A DNA stretch of 36,131 bases from Planctomycetota bacterium (GTDB taxonomy: Bacteria; Planctomycetota; UBA1135). The translations under genes and the position numbers were made by a program. The DNA lies in contig JAKVCF010000004.1 of assembly GCA_022447335.1 (NCBI GenBank), forward strand, positions 1 through 36,131. Direction: 5' to 3'. How positions within the stretch are numbered: position 1 is the stretch's first letter; the number at the start of each line of letters is the position of its first letter. Below the pieces are notes generated by a model. The model saw only the letters and a program-made list of their open reading frames with translations, was not told the DNA's origin and did no database searches. Below are positions 33,150 through 36,131 of this stretch, piece after piece.

Positions 33150-34969
33150 GCGACAAGTTCGAGCAGCTCCAAGGGCGCACTGTCGATCCACACGTGCTGC
33201 GCCGCCTATGGCCCTTCCTGCGCCCACATCAGCGCTGGGTATGGATTGGATTCGGCTGTTTGCTGTTCGGTCTAGCTTGTCGCCTCGCCGGGCCTTATCT
33301 CGTCAAGATCGCGATCGATGACCATCTGAATGTGGGCGAGGCTGATGGCTACGGTTGGATCGTCTCTCTTTTTCTCGTACTCGCGGTGGTCGAGTCATTG
33401 CTGCGTCGGTTTCAGCAGGTCGCAGTCGATACTGGAGGTCAGTCAGCACTTCTCGATCTGCGGTTGGCGATCTTCCGTCATCTACAGCGCCTGCCAACTC
33501 GCTTCTTCGATCGTACCCCGACCGGTAAGTTGATTGGCCGAGTGACCACTGATGTCGAAGCTCTTAACGAGATGTTCTCGACTGGTGTGGTGACGATTCT
33601 TGGAGACCTAATCTTCTTATTCGCAACGTTGGCGATCCTGTTTGGATTGGATTGGCAGCTCACGTTAGTAACCCTAGCTGTTGTGCCGGCATTGTTGGGT
33701 GTCACGTTATTTATTCGTATTCGTGTGCGTGCGGCCTACGTGACTATGCGATCCAAGTTATCCGAAATGAACGCATATCTTCACGAGCAGGTCAGCGGCA
33801 TGCCAGTGGTACAGATGTTCAACCGGCAGGAGTCCACGCGTGCGGGTTATGGAGAGATTAACCAAGGTGTGCGCGGATCTCAGTTACGCACCGTGCGCTG
33901 GGAGACGTTGCTCTCGACGTTCGTTGAGTTGTTGTCTTCCTTCACAGTCGCTCTCATCCTTTGGTACGGCGGTGGTGAGGTGGCGTCCTCGATGGGGGCG
34001 AACCCGAGTCCTGGTGAGCGTGCGCTGACTCTAGGTGTGTTGTTCGCGTTCGTTGACTACATGCAGAAGTTCTTCCAGCCACTCAACGAGCTATCGTTGA
34101 AGTACACCGTGTTACAGAATGCCATGACGGCATCGCGCCGTATATTCTCGTTACTTGACGAAGACGACTGTTTGCCAGTTCCAAATTCTCCATATTGTCC
34201 AAAGCAGGTGCGCGGCGAGCTCGCTTTTGAGAAGGTGAGCTTTTCTTACAACGAAGGGTCGCCAGTACTCGAGGAAATCGATTTCCGGGTTACACCGGGA
34301 GAGCGAGTAGCGCTAGTGGGGGTGACCGGTGCGGGCAAGAGCACAGTTCTGAAGCTTTTGACTCGACTTTACGATGTAAGTTCTGGTTGTATCACGATCG
34401 ACGGAGTCGACATCCGTGATTTCGATTTACAGGCCTTGCGGCAGCGCGTGGGGATGGTGCCACAGGATGTCTTCCTTTTTGAAGGCACCATTCTCGACAA
34501 CATTCGTTTGGGTAAGCCTGAGGTTAGTGAGGCAGCCGCTATCGCCGCCGACACGCGTTTGCATCTAGACAAGTTAGTCGATCGATTTCCAGGTGGTTGG
34601 TATGAGCCGGTGCGCGAACGCGGCCGAAATTTGTCAGCAGGTGAGAAGCAGTTAATCTCCTTTGCGCGCGTTTTGGCTGCGGCGCCTGAAGTGCTGGTGC
34701 TTGATGAGGCGACCTCAAATGTCGATTCGCATACCGAGCATCTTTTGCAGGAGGCGGTGCATGAAGTCATGCAGGGCCGCACTTCGATTGCAATCGCGCA
34801 CCGTCTATCCACCGTGCGCGACGTGGATCGGATTCTAGTTTTCGAGAAGGGTCGCGTAGCCGAACAGGGCACGCACGATGCCCTCATGGCGGCTGAGGGG
34901 GTATATGCGCGCCTCGTGCGCCTTCAGGAAGGATTGGTCGACACCGGCGCCGGCGATGAGCGTGCCTAA
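33146..34969 (+). CDS. ABC exporter half-transporter, catalytic-Glu subunit
   Basis: This 607-residue partner of the upstream half-transporter has six membrane helices in about the first 315 residues, including GQSALLDLRLAIFRHLQRLP, the coupling-helix region (98-117). The ATPase domain has Walker A GVTGAGKST (392-400), Q-loop VPQDVFLFEGTI, signature LSAGE (496-500; Gly-to-Ala and Gln-to-Glu against LSGGQ), Walker B VLVLDE (516-521) with catalytic E521, and H552. Its Walker B/Glu combines with the partner's LSGGQ to form the competent ATP site, while its LSAGE faces the partner's Walker B with Asp. It starts at GTG, coupled to the previous stop. No accessory gene (adaptor or peptidase) is beside it. 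Confidence 0.93.
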   Translation: MSDKFEQLQGRTVDPHVLRRLWPFLRPHQRWVWIGFGCLLFGLACRLAGPYLVKIAIDDHLNVGEADGYGWIVSLFLVLAVVESLLRRFQQVAVDTGGQSALLDLRLAIFRHLQRLPTRFFDRTPTGKLIGRVTTDVEALNEMFSTGVVTILGDLIFLFATLAILFGLDWQLTLVTLAVVPALLGVTLFIRIRVRAAYVTMRSKLSEMNAYLHEQVSGMPVVQMFNRQESTRAGYGEINQGVRGSQLRTVRWETLLSTFVELLSSFTVALILWYGGGEVASSMGANPSPGERALTLGVLFAFVDYMQKFFQPLNELSLKYTVLQNAMTASRRIFSLLDEDDCLPVPNSPYCPKQVRGELAFEKVSFSYNEGSPVLEEIDFRVTPGERVALVGVTGAGKSTVLKLLTRLYDVSSGCITIDGVDIRDFDLQALRQRVGMVPQDVFLFEGTILDNIRLGKPEVSEAAAIAADTRLHLDKLVDRFPGGWYEPVRERGRNLSAGEKQLISFARVLAAAPEVLVLDEATSNVDSHTEHLLQEAVHEVMQGRTSIAIAHRLSTVRDVDRILVFEKGRVAEQGTHDALMAAEGVYARLVRLQEGLVDTGAGDERA

Positions 34970-35114
34970 ACCCTTTAAAACGGTCGGAAATCGATGTGGG
35001 GCGGCAATTTTGAAGGAATTCCGATAAGAAATGCGTGCTAGGCTTGAGGGGTCTTAAACGCACCTCGTTTTGTTCGCGGGGTCGTTCTTTTCTTCTACTC
35101 TCCCCGAGAACATC

Positions 35115-36068
35115 ATGAAACTCCCCCTTTTCGTCTTGGCCGCGGCGCTTCTGGCGCCAGCGATGGTTTCGGCCCAGCAGATTTCGGTAGACGACGATGG
35201 TTCGCTGTCGCTGCACGATCCGAACTCTGGCGGCTTTACTGGAATCGCAGCTCCGGGCTCGCTTAGTACCGACTTCAATTCCAATAATGGCTTTGCTGGC
35301 AACATGATTGACATTGCTCCAGCATTCGACATGCAGATCTCTGGGATCGATGTCAATGTTGATGGCGCAGGCTTGCAGGTCGATGTCGATGTTTGGTACA
35401 TCGCTGACACTAGCTTTGGCAACGAAAGCAATGCGACCGGCTGGACTTTTATTGGCAATTTCTCCGGCACCTCGGCCGGAGCTGATCTCCCCAGCTTCGT
35501 TGATATGGCTGGGAATGGAGTCATCTTCTCTGGTGGTAAGACTTACGGTCTTTACTTCGATATAACCAGCTACTCCACTACTCCGATAAACTACACCAAT
35601 GGAAATTTACAAGGCAATGCCAGTGGTAATGATGAGTGGTCTAATGCGGACCTAACTATCGTTGCTAATGCAGGTAAGGGCCAGGGGATTTCTGGGTCGA
35701 CTTTCTACCCGCGTAACTGGAATGGCTGTATCTACTATGACACCGGCGGGCTCTCTCTAGCGGTATCCTCGCTGCAGTCCGGTGCGAAGACGACCGTTTC
35801 GACTTCTGGCGCTGTCCCAGGCAGCGTTGTCATTGTTGCTTATAGCTTTACTGGTGGTGGCCCCACTAATACCCCGTTCGGCGTCGCCGATCTCTCAATG
35901 CCGATTCGCCAATTGCCGCCGGCCTCGGCGGACCAAGCGGGTCAGACCTCAGAGGTTTATACGATTCCTCCGGGAGCCGCGGGCCGCAAGATCTACGTTC
36001 AAGCTGTTAACGTGACCGGTCCGGGTTCAGGCGTGTTTTCGAACCAGATAAATGGAGTGATTCTCTAG
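35115..36068 (+). CDS. Secreted all-beta protein of unknown function
   Basis: This 317-residue protein has a Sec signal peptide (MKLPLFVLAAALLAPAMVSAQQ, cleavage near VSA-QQ). ATG 35115 gives this signal; the frame is open from 35070 but the extra 15 residues have no support. The mature part is rich in Gly/Ser/Asn/Asp and aromatic residues. The first domain (about 23-215) contains AGNMIDIAPAFDMQISGIDVN and WTFIGNFSGT and looks like a jelly-roll-type beta sandwich. A C-terminal domain (about 220-317) with GAKTTVSTSGAVPGSVVIVAYS and GRKIYVQAVNVTG resembles domains I associate with secreted planctomycete proteins. No sorting motif such as PEP-CTERM is present at the end. Confidence 0.8.
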   Translation: MKLPLFVLAAALLAPAMVSAQQISVDDDGSLSLHDPNSGGFTGIAAPGSLSTDFNSNNGFAGNMIDIAPAFDMQISGIDVNVDGAGLQVDVDVWYIADTSFGNESNATGWTFIGNFSGTSAGADLPSFVDMAGNGVIFSGGKTYGLYFDITSYSTTPINYTNGNLQGNASGNDEWSNADLTIVANAGKGQGISGSTFYPRNWNGCIYYDTGGLSLAVSSLQSGAKTTVSTSGAVPGSVVIVAYSFTGGGPTNTPFGVADLSMPIRQLPPASADQAGQTSEVYTIPPGAAGRKIYVQAVNVTGPGSGVFSNQINGVIL

Positions 36069-36090
36069 ATTAGAGTTCGATCTGTTTTCC

Positions 36091-36131
36091 GCCGCCCGTT
36101 CCTTTAAAAGGGAGCGGGCGGCTTTCTTTTT
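36091..36131 (+). terminator. Rho-independent terminator
   Basis: GCCGCCCG (36091-36098) pairs perfectly with CGGGCGGC (36115-36122). The stem extends inward through TTCCTTT/AAAAGGGAG with two G-T wobbles. A T-rich tail (CTTTCTTTTT-like, to the window end) follows. It lies 22 bp after the stop of the secreted-protein gene. Confidence 0.92.

Noticed and set aside
35030..35114. Search for a PEP-CTERM or autotransporter sorting system around the last secreted gene
   Set aside because: The protein ends without a C-terminal membrane anchor or sorting motif, and no sortase-like gene is present.
1..36131. tRNA, rRNA, CRISPR arrays, insertion sequences, prophage or toxin-antitoxin genes
   Set aside because: Reading both strands, I saw no cloverleaf, no spaced direct-repeat array, no transposase motif and no phage structural gene.

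Overview
The window comes from a Gram-negative, moderately GC-rich bacterial chromosome. Evidence for an outer membrane: a heptose-epimerase gene for LPS core sugar (hldD), several predicted lipoproteins and a TolC-type outer-membrane channel. No rRNA, tRNA, CRISPR array, insertion sequence or phage gene was seen. The phylum cannot be fixed from this sequence. Two sulfatase-fold proteins, secreted proteins with N-termini of the type MK(L/P)..AAALLAPAMVSAQ, a C-terminal domain resembling ones I associate with planctomycete secreted proteins, and few clear Shine-Dalgarno sites make Planctomycetota my first guess. The FadE/FadI/FadJ set also resembles gammaproteobacterial versions, so a myxococcal or proteobacterial origin remains possible.

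Layout. 1-2860: the 3' end of a sulfatase, a small membrane-anchored protein and a secreted protein of unknown function. 3093-6558: class Ia ribonucleotide reductase (nrdA then nrdB, minus strand), with a candidate NrdR operator in the 527-bp gap upstream. 7086-8974: hldD and a SAM methyltransferase. 8978-12650: a secreted PQQ-type sugar dehydrogenase, divergent from a sulfatase-fold/TPR lipoprotein that lacks key catalytic residues. 12715-20135: a fatty-acid beta-oxidation cluster: fadI-fadJ on the minus strand, then a flavin-reductase-like gene, a TetR regulator and a membrane FadE on the plus strand. 20179-24589: a small membrane protein, a squalene/phytoene-synthase-like enzyme, a YheT-like hydrolase, a lipoprotein and a small conserved-looking protein. 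24613-29992: a complete four-gene MacAB-TolC-like efflux operon. 30182-31285: alkane monooxygenase alkB. 31317-34969: an asymmetric heterodimeric ABC exporter. 35115-36068: a secreted protein followed by a strong terminator.

How the parts fit. The best regulatory signal is a tandem pair of 15-bp palindromes (GTTNACRNTGTNAAC, 14-bp pitch). It occurs once between fadI and the flavin reductase and once just upstream of tetR-fadE. I infer that the TetR protein controls itself, fadE, fadIJ and the flavin reductase as one fatty-acid regulon. alkB about 11 kb away, the YheT-like hydrolase and the prenyl synthase suggest a wider lipid or hydrocarbon neighbourhood, but nothing in the sequence ties them to the same regulator.

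Several genes have longer upstream open frames. I moved their starts inward where a signal peptide, lipobox, conserved N-terminus or neighbouring gene decided it: hldD, the methyltransferase, the sugar dehydrogenase, the sulfatase-TPR gene, the small gene at 24203, the three efflux genes and the last secreted protein.
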